From assembly GCA_017467815.1 (NCBI GenBank), contig JAFUKI010000006.1, forward strand, positions 1 to 61,921: a DNA stretch of 61,921 nt, in the 5' to 3' direction. Under the pieces are notes generated by a model. The model did no database searches. It saw only the letters and a list, made by a program, of their open reading frames with translations, and was not told the DNA's origin. The position numbers were made by a program, and so were the translations under genes. Of this stretch, positions 35,802 to 45,016 are shown one piece after another; the first letter of the stretch is position 1; the number at the start of each line of letters is the position of its first letter. Source of the stretch: Clostridia bacterium. GTDB taxonomy: Bacteria > Bacillota > Clostridia > Oscillospirales > CAG-272.

Positions 35802-35933
35802 GGAAATTTAACATTTCGCATAGAAATTTCCTTCAGAAACACCTGTAAATTGAAAAAAAGGCATCTTGACAAAAATCCACTTCTGTATTATTATATTAGT
35901 ATAAGTGGAAGTTGTATCTTTTTGGAAATTTCC
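35802..35933. promoter_or_regulatory. GGAAATTT/AAATTTCC palindromes around the dehydrogenase promoter
   Basis: GGAAATTT (35802-35809) and AAATTTCC (35824-35831) form an inverted repeat upstream of the promoter. A perfect GGAAATTTCC palindrome (35924-35933) lies in the leader. They could be operator sites; the binding protein is unknown. Confidence 0.35.
35866..35894 (+). promoter_or_regulatory. Sigma-A promoter for the malate/lactate dehydrogenase gene
   Basis: TTGACA (35866-35871), 17-base spacer, TATTAT (35889-35894). Strong consensus; the leader is about 155 bases. It may also serve the downstream fumarate cluster, as no equally good promoter lies before fumC. Confidence 0.8.
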
Positions 35934-36053
35934 GTCGATTATCAGAGGATGCGGCGAAGACGAAAAACACTGTATTCCGTTGGCAAAAACTTTCCCGGGT
36001 TTAGGAAGATGTGTAAACACCTGTCAGCAATATAAGTAAAGGAAGAGTGCACC

Positions 36054-36998
36054 ATGAATAAAATTACGATTATCGGATCGGGCAGCGTCGGCTCTACGAT
36101 TGCCTATACTTTGACCGTCACCGGACTGGCATCGGAGATCGTTATGATTGACCTGAACAACGAAAAAGCACTGGGCGAAGCAATGGATATCCGCCAGGGT
36201 ACGCCCTTCTGCAGCCCCTGTTCCGTATATGCCGGTACATACCGGGATACGGTGGGATCGGATATTGTTATTCTGACCTCCGGTATTGCCAGAAAACCCG
36301 GGCAGTCACGGCTGGATCTGGCACAGACCAATGTAAATATTACAAAGAGCATTATTCCCGAAATTACCCGGTATTGTCCCGATGCCAACTATATTATCGT
36401 TTCCAACCCGGTAGATATTCTGACCTACACGTTCTGTAAGCGTTCCGGCCTGTCGGAAAATCAGATTATCGGATCCGGTACCATTCTGGATACGGCACGT
36501 CTGCGCGCAAGACTGTCCGAATTCTATAAGATCAACCAGCAGAATGTCCATGCCTATGTAATGGGTGAACACGGAGATTCTTCCTTTGTGCCGTGGTCCG
36601 TTGCCAATATTTCCAATGTACCGATAGACGAATGTCATACTTCCATTTCCTATATGGGTATGGCTGTACCGAAGCTGGACTATGCGGAAGTGGAAGAATA
36701 CGTGCGTAAATCCGGCGGACGCGTTATCGAGCAGAAGGGCGCGACCTATTATGCGGTGTCCGTTTCCGTATGTTATATTATAAAATGTCTCCTGGGCGGC
36801 GTGGATACCACCATGACGGTTTCCACCATGATGCACGGGGAATACGGTATCTCGGATGTATGTCTCAGTATTCTGAACGTGCTGGGCAGTGAAGGTGCGC
36901 ACGGCAAGATCTTGCTCCCGCTGACGGATAAGGAAATTTCCCTGCTGCGCAAGAGTGCGGAGTGTCTGCGCGGTGTTATTGACCAGCTTGATATTTAA
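36054..36998 (+). CDS. Lactate/malate dehydrogenase family protein, predicted malate dehydrogenase
   Basis: A 314-residue NAD-dependent dehydrogenase: Rossmann GSGSVGST, VMIDLNNEKA for NAD, catalytic Arg86 in GQSRLDL, SNPVDILTY, and the catalytic His in MGEHGDSSF. Overall similarity is to L-lactate dehydrogenases, and automatic annotation would probably call it ldh. However the substrate-selecting position (Gln102 in Bacillus LDH, sequence NQKPGETR) is Arg80 here (ARKPGQSR). Arg at this place defines malate/oxaloacetate specificity. The next genes are fumarase and a fumarate reductase-like pair, which supports malate dehydrogenase. The RLDL ending is still LDH-like, so assay is needed. Confidence 0.8.
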   Translation: MNKITIIGSGSVGSTIAYTLTVTGLASEIVMIDLNNEKALGEAMDIRQGTPFCSPCSVYAGTYRDTVGSDIVILTSGIARKPGQSRLDLAQTNVNITKSIIPEITRYCPDANYIIVSNPVDILTYTFCKRSGLSENQIIGSGTILDTARLRARLSEFYKINQQNVHAYVMGEHGDSSFVPWSVANISNVPIDECHTSISYMGMAVPKLDYAEVEEYVRKSGGRVIEQKGATYYAVSVSVCYIIKCLLGGVDTTMTVSTMMHGEYGISDVCLSILNVLGSEGAHGKILLPLTDKEISLLRKSAECLRGVIDQLDI

Positions 36999-37007
36999 TA
37001 TCTATAT

Positions 37008-37057
37008 TGTAGGGCAGGGGAAGGCTGTGCGGATGAGTAACAGGCATCTGCCCTACA
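37008..37057. terminator. Hairpin between the dehydrogenase and fumC
   Basis: TGTAGGGCAG (37008-37017) pairs perfectly with CTGCCCTACA (37048-37057) around a 30-base loop. There is no T run. It may cause partial termination or RNA processing within the cluster. Confidence 0.45.
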
Positions 37058-37113
37058 TCCTTTGTAATGATGAAAAAATAAAATGAAAACAGATAAAAAC
37101 TGATGGAGGAATA

Positions 37114-38496
37114 ATGATGGAATATCGTATTGAACATGATTCTATGGGAGAAATGCAGGTGCCTGCTGACCGCCTATGGGCTGCCCAGACACAGAGAAGC
37201 CACGAGAACTTTGAGATCGGCGTAAACATCGAAACCATGCCGAGAGAGATCACCCACGCATTCGGTATCCTGAAGAAAGCGGCGGCGTATGCAAACCATG
37301 CCCTGAAGCCGGAAAAGATGACCGAAGAAAAACTGGCAGCCATCTCCGCAGCCTGTGACGAAGTCATCGCGGGAGAGCTGAACGATCATTTCCCCCTGGT
37401 CGTATGGCAGACCGGCTCCGGTACACAGTCCAATATGAACGCAAACGAAGTCATCGCCAACAGAGGCAACCAGATCGCCGGCAAGGAAAAACTGCTGCAT
37501 CCCAACGATGACATCAATATGAGCCAGTCCTCCAACGATACCTTCCCCACCGCTATGCACATTTCCGCCGTTATCGCCATTGAGGATAAGCTGATTCCGG
37601 CAGTGGACAGACTGATCGCTACTTTTGTTCGTCTGGAAGCGGAAAACGAAGGCATTGTAAAAAGCGGCAGAACCCACCTGCAGGACGCAACCCCCATTAA
37701 GTTCAGCCAGGAGATCAGCGGCTGGAGAAGCTCCCTGGAAAGAGACCGCGAACTGCTGGTTATGGCAGTAAAGCCCCTTCTGGAACTGGCGCTGGGCGGC
37801 ACTGCTGTAGGAACCGGTCTGAACGCACCCAAGGGATTCGATACTCTGGTGGCAGCGGAAGTTTCCAAGCTGACCGGCAAACCCTTTGTAACGGCTGCCA
37901 ACAAATTCCATGCCCTGACCTCCAAGGATGAACTGGTATTTGCCCACGGTGCCATCAAAGCGCTGGCTTGTGATATGATGAAGATCGCAAACGACATCCG
38001 CTGGCTGGCTTCCGGTCCCCGTGACGGTCTGGGAGAAATTTTCATTCCCGAAAACGAACCCGGTTCTTCCATCATGCCCGGTAAGGTAAACCCCACCCAG
38101 TGTGAAGCGGTCACCATGGTTGCCGTACAGGTAATGGGCAACGATGTGGCAGTGGGAATGGCTGCATCCCAGGGTAACTTTGAACTGAACGTGTTCATGC
38201 CCGTATGCATCTACAATTTCCTGCAGTCCGCAAGACTTCTGGCAGAAGCTATGGTTTCCTTTGATAAGAACTGTGCATCCGGCATCACTGCCAACAAGGA
38301 AAAGATGCACCACAATCTCCACAACTCCCTGATGCTGGTAACGGCGCTGAACCCCTACATCGGTTACGAAAATGCCGCCAAGACCGCAAAGAAGGCTTTC
38401 AAGGACAATATTTCCCTGAAGGAAGCGTGTGTGGAACTGGGCTTTTTGACTGCTGAAAAATTTGACGAAGTATTCCACCCCGAACAGATGGTGTAA
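37114..38496 (+). CDS. fumC: Class II fumarase FumC
   Basis: Interconverts malate and fumarate without an Fe-S cluster. The 460-residue product has the superfamily signature GSSIMPGKVNPTQCE, substrate-site segments GSGTQSNMNANEV and SQSSNDTFPTAMH, and GRTHLQDATPIKFSQE with the catalytic His. GGAGGAATA precedes ATG 37114 (ATG 37117 is an alternative). It sits between a predicted malate dehydrogenase and the electron-transfer genes leading to a fumarate reductase, so it most likely runs from malate to fumarate. Confidence 0.95.
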   Translation: MMEYRIEHDSMGEMQVPADRLWAAQTQRSHENFEIGVNIETMPREITHAFGILKKAAAYANHALKPEKMTEEKLAAISAACDEVIAGELNDHFPLVVWQTGSGTQSNMNANEVIANRGNQIAGKEKLLHPNDDINMSQSSNDTFPTAMHISAVIAIEDKLIPAVDRLIATFVRLEAENEGIVKSGRTHLQDATPIKFSQEISGWRSSLERDRELLVMAVKPLLELALGGTAVGTGLNAPKGFDTLVAAEVSKLTGKPFVTAANKFHALTSKDELVFAHGAIKALACDMMKIANDIRWLASGPRDGLGEIFIPENEPGSSIMPGKVNPTQCEAVTMVAVQVMGNDVAVGMAASQGNFELNVFMPVCIYNFLQSARLLAEAMVSFDKNCASGITANKEKMHHNLHNSLMLVTALNPYIGYENAAKTAKKAFKDNISLKEACVELGFLTAEKFDEVFHPEQMV

Positions 38497-38541
38497 GTAC
38501 GGTACTGCTGCAGAATGATGCGGCGGATGGAGGATAAATAT

Positions 38542-39357
38542 ATGAAAGTTAGCTACTTCCCCGGATGTACCTTGAAAAACAAGGCGAAGGATCTGGATAC
38601 ATATGCCAGACGATGCGCCGAGGTGCTGGGGATTACCATGGAAGAAATAGAAAACTGGCAGTGCTGCGGCGGTGTGTTCTCTACCGCGAAGGACGAGATC
38701 GCATCCAAGCTGTCCTCTGTCAGGGCACTGGCTTATGCGGCAGAGAAGGAACAGATTCTGGTAAGCGTATGTTCCGCCTGCCATAACGTGCTCAAGCAGA
38801 CCAACCATGCCATGCAGAATGACGCGGATTTTGCCCTGCGCGTGAACAATTACTGCGCACCCGATATGGCGTACCATGGCGAAACCCAGGTTATGCACTA
38901 TCTGGAACTGCTGAGAGATGTGGTTGGATTTGACAAGATCAGGGAAAAGGTTGTGAACCCCCTGACCGGTAAGAAGATCGGCGCCTATTACGGCTGCCTG
39001 CTGCTTCGTCCCGGCAAGACCATGCAGATGGACGACGTGGAAAATCCCCGGATCATGGAAGATTTCATCCGTGCCATCGGTGCAGAACCGGTCGTATATG
39101 CCATGCGCAACGAATGCTGCGGCGGGTATGTAACACTGGAAGATAAAAACCTGGCGGCGAAGACGAGTGCCGCGGTACTGGATAACGCTGCTGCCGGCGG
39201 TGCGGAACTGCTGGTAACCGCCTGTCCCCTGTGCCGGTACAATCTGGTGAAAAACGGCGGACGGGATCTGCCGGTGGTGTATTTTACCGAACTGCTGGCT
39301 GAGGCATTGGGTGTGCTTGATGCAACCCAGGGTGTGAAGGAGGAGAACAATGGCTGA
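38542..39357 (+). CDS. hdrB: Heterodisulfide reductase subunit B-like protein (HdrB)
   Basis: A 271-residue CCG-domain protein with two complete Cx~35CCx~36CxxC motifs: FPGCTLK...QCCGGVF...CSACHN and YGCLLLRP...NECCGGYV...CPLCRYN. These bind the two noncubane [4Fe-4S] clusters that reduce disulfides in methanogen HdrB, so all ligands for that chemistry are present. In this bacterium the natural disulfide is unknown. ATG 38542 has TGGAGGA upstream. It overlaps hdrC by eight bases. Confidence 0.9.
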   Translation: MKVSYFPGCTLKNKAKDLDTYARRCAEVLGITMEEIENWQCCGGVFSTAKDEIASKLSSVRALAYAAEKEQILVSVCSACHNVLKQTNHAMQNDADFALRVNNYCAPDMAYHGETQVMHYLELLRDVVGFDKIREKVVNPLTGKKIGAYYGCLLLRPGKTMQMDDVENPRIMEDFIRAIGAEPVVYAMRNECCGGYVTLEDKNLAAKTSAAVLDNAAAGGAELLVTACPLCRYNLVKNGGRDLPVVYFTELLAEALGVLDATQGVKEENNG

Positions 39358-39739
39358 ACGGAATAACATGAAGGAACAGATCCTGCGTACAAGCGGAGTC
39401 AATCCTCTGAAATGTATGCGCTGCGGCAAATGTTCCGCTACCTGCCCTGCATACGACGAGATGGAATACCATCCCCATCAGTTTGTGTACATGGTGGAAA
39501 CCGGGGATATCGAACCCCTGCTGAACTCCGAATCCTTTTATAAATGTCTGACCTGTTTCGCCTGCGTGGACAGATGCCCCAGAAGCGTGGAACCTGCCAA
39601 GCTGGTGGAAGCGGCACGCCTGATGGTGATCCGCGAACAGGGTAAGAACCGACTGAAACCCGACGATATTCCGGCACAGCTGGATGAAGATATGCCGCAG
39701 CAGCTTCTGGTAAGCGCACTGCGTAAATACAGCAAATAA
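39350..39739 (+). CDS. hdrC: Heterodisulfide reductase subunit C-like ferredoxin (HdrC)
   Basis: The 129-residue product has two [4Fe-4S] motifs, CMRCGKCSATCP and CLTCFACVDRCP, with the typical HdrC helical segment between them. It would pass electrons from HdrA to HdrB. AAGGAGGAG lies before the ATG, within the end of hdrB. hdrA follows by 17 bases. Confidence 0.92.
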   Translation: MAERNNMKEQILRTSGVNPLKCMRCGKCSATCPAYDEMEYHPHQFVYMVETGDIEPLLNSESFYKCLTCFACVDRCPRSVEPAKLVEAARLMVIREQGKNRLKPDDIPAQLDEDMPQQLLVSALRKYSK

Positions 39740-39756
39740 GAAAGGAGAAAGACAAA

Positions 39757-41748
39757 ATGCAAAGAATAGGTGTATTTGTCTGCTGGTGCGGTACCAACAT
39801 TGCCGGCACAGTGGACGTGGTAAAAGTTGCCCAGACGCTGGCAAATGAGCCGGGTGTTGTCTTCTCCGCCGATTATCAGTATATGTGCTCCCAGGCAGGT
39901 CAGGATATGATCAAGGAAGCCGTCAAAAAACACAAGCTGACGGGACTTGTGATCTGCTCCTGCTCCCCCAGAATGCACGAAGCAACATTCCGCAAAACCG
40001 CAGCAGCCGCCGGTCTGAACCCCTACATGGTGGAAATTGCCAATATCCGCGAACAATGTTCCTGGGTACATAAGGAAATGCCCATCGGTACGGAAAAGGC
40101 GATCATTTTAGGTAAAGCGGCTGTCGCAAAGGTAAATCTGAACGCGCCCCTGACCCCCGGCGAATCTCCCGTAACCAAGAGAGCGCTGGTCATCGGCGGC
40201 GGTATTGCCGGTATCCAGACAGCGCTGGACATTGCCGATGCCGGTTTCCCGGTGGATATCGTGGAAAAGCTGCCAACCATCGGCGGCAAAATGGCACAGC
40301 TTGACAAAACCTTCCCGACACTGGACTGCGCGGCGTGTATTCTGACACCGAAAATGGTGGACGCCGGTCAGCATGAAAAGATCCGTATTTTCTCCTACAG
40401 CGAAGTCACCGATATCGGCGGCTTTGTGGGGAATTTCCATGTGACCATCAAGAAAAAGGCGCGTTATGTAAGAGAAGACCTCTGTACCGGATGCGGTCTG
40501 TGTACGGAAAAATGTCCCCAGAAGAAGGTGCCCAACGAATTCAACCTTGGCATGGATACAAGACGTGCGATCTATATTCCTTTCGCACAGGCAGTGCCGA
40601 AGATCGCTGCCATTGACGAAGACTACTGCACCATGCTGAAGACCGGCAAATGCGGCGTATGTGCCAAGGTGTGTACCGCCGGTGCCATTGATTATAAGCA
40701 GCAGGATGAATATATTACCGTGGATTACGGCGCCATCGTTGCGGCTACGGGCTACAACCCCATTTCCATGGATAAATTCGACGAATTTGCCTACAGTCAG
40801 TCCAAGGACGTAATTACCTCCCTGGAATTTGAACGTCTGACCAATGCCGCCGGTCCCACTGCCGGTAAGCTGCTCCGTCCCTCCGACGGCAAGCATCCCC
40901 ATACCATCGTTTTCGTACAGTGCGTGGGTTCTCGCTGCAGCGGTGCGGATAAGGGCAAGGAGTACTGCTCCAAAATCTGCTGTATGTATACGGCAAAGCA
41001 CGCAATGCTGACAAGAGACAAATATCCGGATACGGATGTATATGTGTTCTACATCGACGTCCGTACACCGGGTAAGAACTTTGACGAATTCTACCGCCGC
41101 GCCGTGGAAGAATACGGTGTTCACTATATCAAGGGTATGGTGGGCAAGGTAACACCCGACGGCGATAAGCTGGTAGTACAGGCATCCGACCTGCTGGCTG
41201 GCAAACAGATGAAGATCGACGCGGATCTGGTGGTTCTGGCTGCGGCTATCGAACCGGACAAGAGCGCCCGTCCTCTGGCAACCCTGCTGACCGCAAGTAT
41301 GGATACCAACGATTTCTTCACCGAAGCCCATCCGAAGCTCCGTCCTGTGGAAAGTCCCACTGCCGGCGTGTTCCTGTCCGGTACCTGTCAGGGTCCTAAG
41401 GACATTCCCGAAACCGTATCCCAGGCGGGTGCGGCGGCTTCCAAGGTTATCGGACTTCTGGCAAAAGATAAGCTGATGGGTAACCCCTGCGTTGCCCATT
41501 CCGATGAGATGATGTGCAACGGCTGTTCTTCCTGCGAAAAGGTATGTCCCTACGGCGCGATCACCTATGCCGACAAGGAATACCGTATGCCCGACCGTAC
41601 CACCAAAGTACGCCGTGTGGCTGTGGTCAATGAAGCGGTATGTCAGGGATGCGGCTGCTGTACTGTGGCTTGTCCCTCGGGAGCTATGGATCTGAAGGGA
41701 TTTGCCAGCGCACAAATCATGGCGGAGGTAGATGCAATATGCAAGTAA
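39757..41748 (+). CDS. hdrA: Heterodisulfide reductase subunit A-like flavoprotein (HdrA)
   Basis: The FAD protein at which flavin-based electron bifurcation takes place in Hdr complexes. The 663-residue product has the N-terminal Fe-S domain (GVFVCWCGTNIAG, VICSCSPRMHE), the FAD motif VIGGGIAGIQTALDIAD, inserted ferredoxin motif CTGCGLCTEKCP, a second Cys set (CGVCAKVCTAGAI), and C-terminal ferredoxin motifs CNGCSSCEKVCPYG and CQGCGCCTVACPSG. Full-length HdrA with C-terminal clusters can deliver one electron branch to ferredoxin. The stop overlaps the mvhD start. Confidence 0.94.
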   Translation: MQRIGVFVCWCGTNIAGTVDVVKVAQTLANEPGVVFSADYQYMCSQAGQDMIKEAVKKHKLTGLVICSCSPRMHEATFRKTAAAAGLNPYMVEIANIREQCSWVHKEMPIGTEKAIILGKAAVAKVNLNAPLTPGESPVTKRALVIGGGIAGIQTALDIADAGFPVDIVEKLPTIGGKMAQLDKTFPTLDCAACILTPKMVDAGQHEKIRIFSYSEVTDIGGFVGNFHVTIKKKARYVREDLCTGCGLCTEKCPQKKVPNEFNLGMDTRRAIYIPFAQAVPKIAAIDEDYCTMLKTGKCGVCAKVCTAGAIDYKQQDEYITVDYGAIVAATGYNPISMDKFDEFAYSQSKDVITSLEFERLTNAAGPTAGKLLRPSDGKHPHTIVFVQCVGSRCSGADKGKEYCSKICCMYTAKHAMLTRDKYPDTDVYVFYIDVRTPGKNFDEFYRRAVEEYGVHYIKGMVGKVTPDGDKLVVQASDLLAGKQMKIDADLVVLAAAIEPDKSARPLATLLTASMDTNDFFTEAHPKLRPVESPTAGVFLSGTCQGPKDIPETVSQAGAAASKVIGLLAKDKLMGNPCVAHSDEMMCNGCSSCEKVCPYGAITYADKEYRMPDRTTKVRRVAVVNEAVCQGCGCCTVACPSGAMDLKGFASAQIMAEVDAICK

Positions 41749-42176
41749 ACGAAGGATTCAAGCCTACCATCGTGGCATTCTGCTGCAACTGGTGTTCCTA
41801 CGCCGGCGCGGACCTGGCAGGCAACAACCGTCTGAATTATCCGGCAGAAGTAAAGATCATCCGCGTACCCTGTTCCTGCCGTGTCAATCCCATGTTCATT
41901 CTCCGGGCGTTCCAGAGAGGGGCGGACGGGGTCATCATCTGCGGCTGTCATCCGGGCGACTGCCATTATACTTCCGGCAACTATTACACCAGACGCCGTA
42001 TGTCCCTGCTGTTCTCCATGCTCGATTATCTGGGCATTGAGAGAGAAAGAACCCGTTTGGAATGGGTTTCCGCGGCAGAAGGTGCGAAATTTGCGGCTAC
42101 GATGAACGATTTTGTAGAACAGGTCACCAAGCTGGGTGAGAACAAGAGACTGGAGGATCTGCGATGCAAACAGTAA
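41739..42176 (+). CDS. mvhD: MvhD/FloxD-like [2Fe-2S] electron-transfer subunit
   Basis: A 145-residue protein with the MvhD pattern: AFCCNWCSYAGADLAG, RVPCSCRVNPMFILRAF, GADGVIICGCHPGDCHY and YTRRRM. MvhD docks electron-input modules (hydrogenase, formate dehydrogenase or Flox) onto HdrA. ATG 41739 with GGAGGTAG upstream is preferred; the frame is open earlier inside hdrA. It overlaps both neighbours (10 and 13 bases). Confidence 0.92.
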   Translation: MQVNEGFKPTIVAFCCNWCSYAGADLAGNNRLNYPAEVKIIRVPCSCRVNPMFILRAFQRGADGVIICGCHPGDCHYTSGNYYTRRRMSLLFSMLDYLGIERERTRLEWVSAAEGAKFAATMNDFVEQVTKLGENKRLEDLRCKQ

Positions 42177-43153
42177 CGAAAGAAATGCTCATTGCCAAAG
42201 CGGCTGAACTGCTGGACAACGGAAGTGTAACCCGTGTATTCGGCTGGCAGAAGGGTGAGTTTGATTATGACGTAACACCGGCGCTGTTCCATTCTGCCGC
42301 TGAAATGGAAAAAGATTTCGTGTGGAACGATTTCTGCGGTGCCAACTTCTCCAAGTATCTGATCAAGGATAAGGGAGAGGGAAAGGTACTGGTATTCTTA
42401 AAGCCCTGTGATACCTACAGCTTCAATCAGCTGCTGACGGAACACCGTTTTGACAGAGAAAAGGTCTACGCTGTGGGCATTCCCTGTGACGGCATGGCAG
42501 ACATTCGCCTGATTAAAGAAGAAGCGGGCGAAGGCGTGACCGGTGTGGATACCGAGGGGGATGAACTGGTGGTACATACCCTGTACGACGGTGACATCCG
42601 CCTGAACCGCGGGGATTTCCTTGCGGAAAGATGTAAGGTGTGTAAATCCAAAAAGCACGTCGCCTATGATGAACTGATGGGTGACGACGGCGAGATTGCG
42701 GATTCTGCCCGTTTTGATGAAGTGGCAAAGCTGGAAGCCATGTCCGCAGATGAAAGATTTGCGTTCTGGCAGAATGAGCTGTCCAGATGCATCCGCTGCA
42801 ATGCCTGCCGTGATGTATGTCCTGCCTGTTCCTGCGAAAAGTGTGTATTCGGCAATCCCAAGTCCGGTGTGGAAAACAAAGCGGCTTCCGACAGCTTTGA
42901 AGAAAAGATGTTCCATATCATCCGCGCATTCCATGTAGCCGGACGCTGTACGGACTGCGGCGAATGTTCCCGCGTATGTCCCCAGCACATTCCGCTGCAC
43001 CTGCTGAATCGGAAATTCATCAAGGATATTGACACTTTCTACGGCGAATATCAGGCTGGTGCGGAAGTTGGTTCCAGAGCGCCTCTGGTGGATTACACCG
43101 AAGGGGATATTGAACCTTCTAAAGCGGTGGAAAGGGGTGGCGCCAATGCGTAA
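42164..43153 (+). CDS. Iron-sulfur electron-transfer subunit (FloxC-like)
   Basis: The 329-residue product has an N-terminal domain of about 190 residues typical of sulfhydrogenase-beta and Flox ferredoxin subunits (LVFLKPCDTYSFNQLL, VGIPCDGMAD), a CKVCKSKK site, then a Cys-rich ferredoxin region CIRCNACRDVCPACSCEKC and CTDCGECSRVCPQH. It should relay electrons between the NADH-oxidising FloxA-like subunit and MvhD/HdrA. FloxC-versus-FloxB naming cannot be fixed from sequence alone. Overlaps flank both ends. Confidence 0.8.
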   Translation: MQTVTKEMLIAKAAELLDNGSVTRVFGWQKGEFDYDVTPALFHSAAEMEKDFVWNDFCGANFSKYLIKDKGEGKVLVFLKPCDTYSFNQLLTEHRFDREKVYAVGIPCDGMADIRLIKEEAGEGVTGVDTEGDELVVHTLYDGDIRLNRGDFLAERCKVCKSKKHVAYDELMGDDGEIADSARFDEVAKLEAMSADERFAFWQNELSRCIRCNACRDVCPACSCEKCVFGNPKSGVENKAASDSFEEKMFHIIRAFHVAGRCTDCGECSRVCPQHIPLHLLNRKFIKDIDTFYGEYQAGAEVGSRAPLVDYTEGDIEPSKAVERGGANA

Positions 43154-44174
43154 ATGTGTACTTGCGGATAAAAACGCCCTTCTTGCGGCTATGGCGGCTG
43201 TATCCAGGCTGTATGTACCGGTGGACGGTGCGGACAAACAGGCTGTTTTTTCCGAATGGAAGGATGGTGCTGTCCTGTCCGGCAAACTGAATACCAACAG
43301 AAGCGCGAAGGATTTCTTCTTCCCCCAGACCGAAAATATGATGACTTTCAAGATGTCCGGCAAGAAGCTGGAGATCTTTGATACCAGACGGGAGCATGAG
43401 GATTTTATCCTGTTCGGCGTAAGAGCCTGTGATGTACGCAGCTTTACGGTACTGGACAATGTGTTCCTGTCCGAACCTGTGGATACCTATTATGCCAACC
43501 GCCGCGCCCACGGAACCGTTGTGTCACTGGCGTGCAATAAGCCTGCGGAAACCTGCTTCTGCCGTACCTTCGATATCGACGCGGCGGATCCGGAAGGGGA
43601 TGTGGTCTGCTGGGAAGACAGCGAAAACATCTACCTGACCGCCAAAACGGAAAAGGGTGAAAAGCTCCTTGCCGCTTTGGAAAATGTAACCGAAGCCTGC
43701 GGGGATGATGCGGCAGACGGCGTGAAAACCCTTGTAAATGAAAGACTCGGTAAACTTCCCCTGGCAGAACTGAAAGCAGACAAATTCGGCGGCGGAAAAA
43801 CCGATGCGTTTTTCAATGATCCTGCCTGGGATTCCCTGTCCGAAGCCTGCATCGGCTGCGGTACCTGTACTTTCGTGTGCTCCACCTGTCAGTGCTACGA
43901 TATAAAGGATTTTGACACCGGTCACGGTATTCATCGTTTCCGCTGCTGGGACTCCTGTATGTATTCCGACTTTACCATGATGGCTCACGGTACCAACCGT
44001 CCGAACCATATGCAGCGTTTCCGTCAGCGGTTCATGCATAAGCTGGTATACTACCCGGAAAACAATAACGGACTGTTCAGCTGTGTGGGATGCGGAAGAT
44101 GCCTGTCCCGCTGCCCGATCTCCATGAATATCGTCAAGGTTATGAAAACACTGGGAGGTAAGGAAGATGCATAA
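43146..44174 (+). CDS. Iron-sulfur electron-transfer subunit (FloxB / sulfhydrogenase beta / AsrA-like)
   Basis: The 342-residue product has an N-terminal domain as in the sulfhydrogenase beta/anaerobic sulfite reductase A family (FGVRACDVRSFTVLDNVF, VVSLACNKPAETCFCR) and two [4Fe-4S] motifs, CIGCGTCTFVCSTCQC and CVGCGRCLSRCP. Paired with the downstream FAD/NAD subunit as in hydrogenase and sulfite reductase diaphorase modules. ATG 43146 has AAAGGGGTGG upstream and overlaps the previous gene by eight bases. Confidence 0.82.
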   Translation: MRKCVLADKNALLAAMAAVSRLYVPVDGADKQAVFSEWKDGAVLSGKLNTNRSAKDFFFPQTENMMTFKMSGKKLEIFDTRREHEDFILFGVRACDVRSFTVLDNVFLSEPVDTYYANRRAHGTVVSLACNKPAETCFCRTFDIDAADPEGDVVCWEDSENIYLTAKTEKGEKLLAALENVTEACGDDAADGVKTLVNERLGKLPLAELKADKFGGGKTDAFFNDPAWDSLSEACIGCGTCTFVCSTCQCYDIKDFDTGHGIHRFRCWDSCMYSDFTMMAHGTNRPNHMQRFRQRFMHKLVYYPENNNGLFSCVGCGRCLSRCPISMNIVKVMKTLGGKEDA

Positions 44175-45000
44175 TATGAAAGAAGCCCTGATCCCGGTTA
44201 TCGGGGAAGTTACGGACATCCGTATAGATACCCCGGATGTAAAGACCTTCCGTGTGGTGACCCCGGACGGAAAGAAAGCCTTTGACCATATGCCCGGTCA
44301 GTGCGCCATGCTTTCCGTTCCCGGCGTGGGAGAGGCGATGTTCTCCATCACTTCTTCCCCCACCAATACCGAATACATGGAATTCTCCATCAAGAAGTGC
44401 GGCTGTGTGACCGAATGGCTCCACCAGATGGAAGTGGGTCAGCAGATCACCATCCGCGGACCTTACGGCAATGCTTTCCCGGTGGACACCGCTTTCGCCG
44501 GTAAGGATATGCTGTTCATCGCCGGCGGTATCGGTCTTGCACCGCTGCGTTCCGTTATCAACTATTGCCGCCATTACAGAGACCGCTACGGAAAAATCGA
44601 CATCGTATACGGTTCCCGCAGCAAAGCGGATCTGGTGGACTACAACGAAATTCTGAGCGAATGGGCGACGGATGCCGGTGTGAACGTACACCTGACCATC
44701 GACCGTGAGGAAGAAGGCTGGGACGGTCACGTCGGTTTTGTACCGAACTATGTAAAAGAGCTTGGTTTCTCCACCGACAAAACTGCGATCCTCTGCGGTC
44801 CGCCGGTTATGATCAAGTTTACCCTTGCCGGTCTGCAGGAGCTGGGATTTGCCAAGGAGCAGGTGTATACCACTCTGGAACTGCGGATGAAGTGCGGTAT
44901 CGGTAAATGCGGCAGATGCAATGTGGGCGCCAAGTACGTCTGCAAGGATGGTCCCGTATTCCGCTGTGACGAAATCGACGAACTGCCTGACGAATATTGA
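44167..45000 (+). CDS. FAD/NAD(P)H-binding oxidoreductase subunit (FloxA / HydG-gamma / AsrB-like)
   Basis: The 277-residue ferredoxin-reductase-fold protein has an N-terminal FAD barrel (PGQCAMLSVPGVGEAMFSITSS), NAD-binding FIAGGIGLAPLRSVI and CGPPVMIKF, and a C-terminal [2Fe-2S] motif (KCGIGKCGRCNVG plus CKDGPVF). It is the predicted entry point for NADH electrons into the Hdr complex. It overlaps the previous gene by eight bases. Together these four genes match the Flox module described with HdrABC in sulfate reducers. Confidence 0.88.
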   Translation: MHNMKEALIPVIGEVTDIRIDTPDVKTFRVVTPDGKKAFDHMPGQCAMLSVPGVGEAMFSITSSPTNTEYMEFSIKKCGCVTEWLHQMEVGQQITIRGPYGNAFPVDTAFAGKDMLFIAGGIGLAPLRSVINYCRHYRDRYGKIDIVYGSRSKADLVDYNEILSEWATDAGVNVHLTIDREEEGWDGHVGFVPNYVKELGFSTDKTAILCGPPVMIKFTLAGLQELGFAKEQVYTTLELRMKCGIGKCGRCNVGAKYVCKDGPVFRCDEIDELPDEY

Positions 45001-45016
45001 GAAAGAGGTGCTTGTA

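Noticed and set aside
36054..36998. Rex redox-repressor site upstream of the dehydrogenase or hydrogenase genes
   Set aside because: No TTGTTAA-N4-TTAACAA-like palindrome was found in either upstream region.
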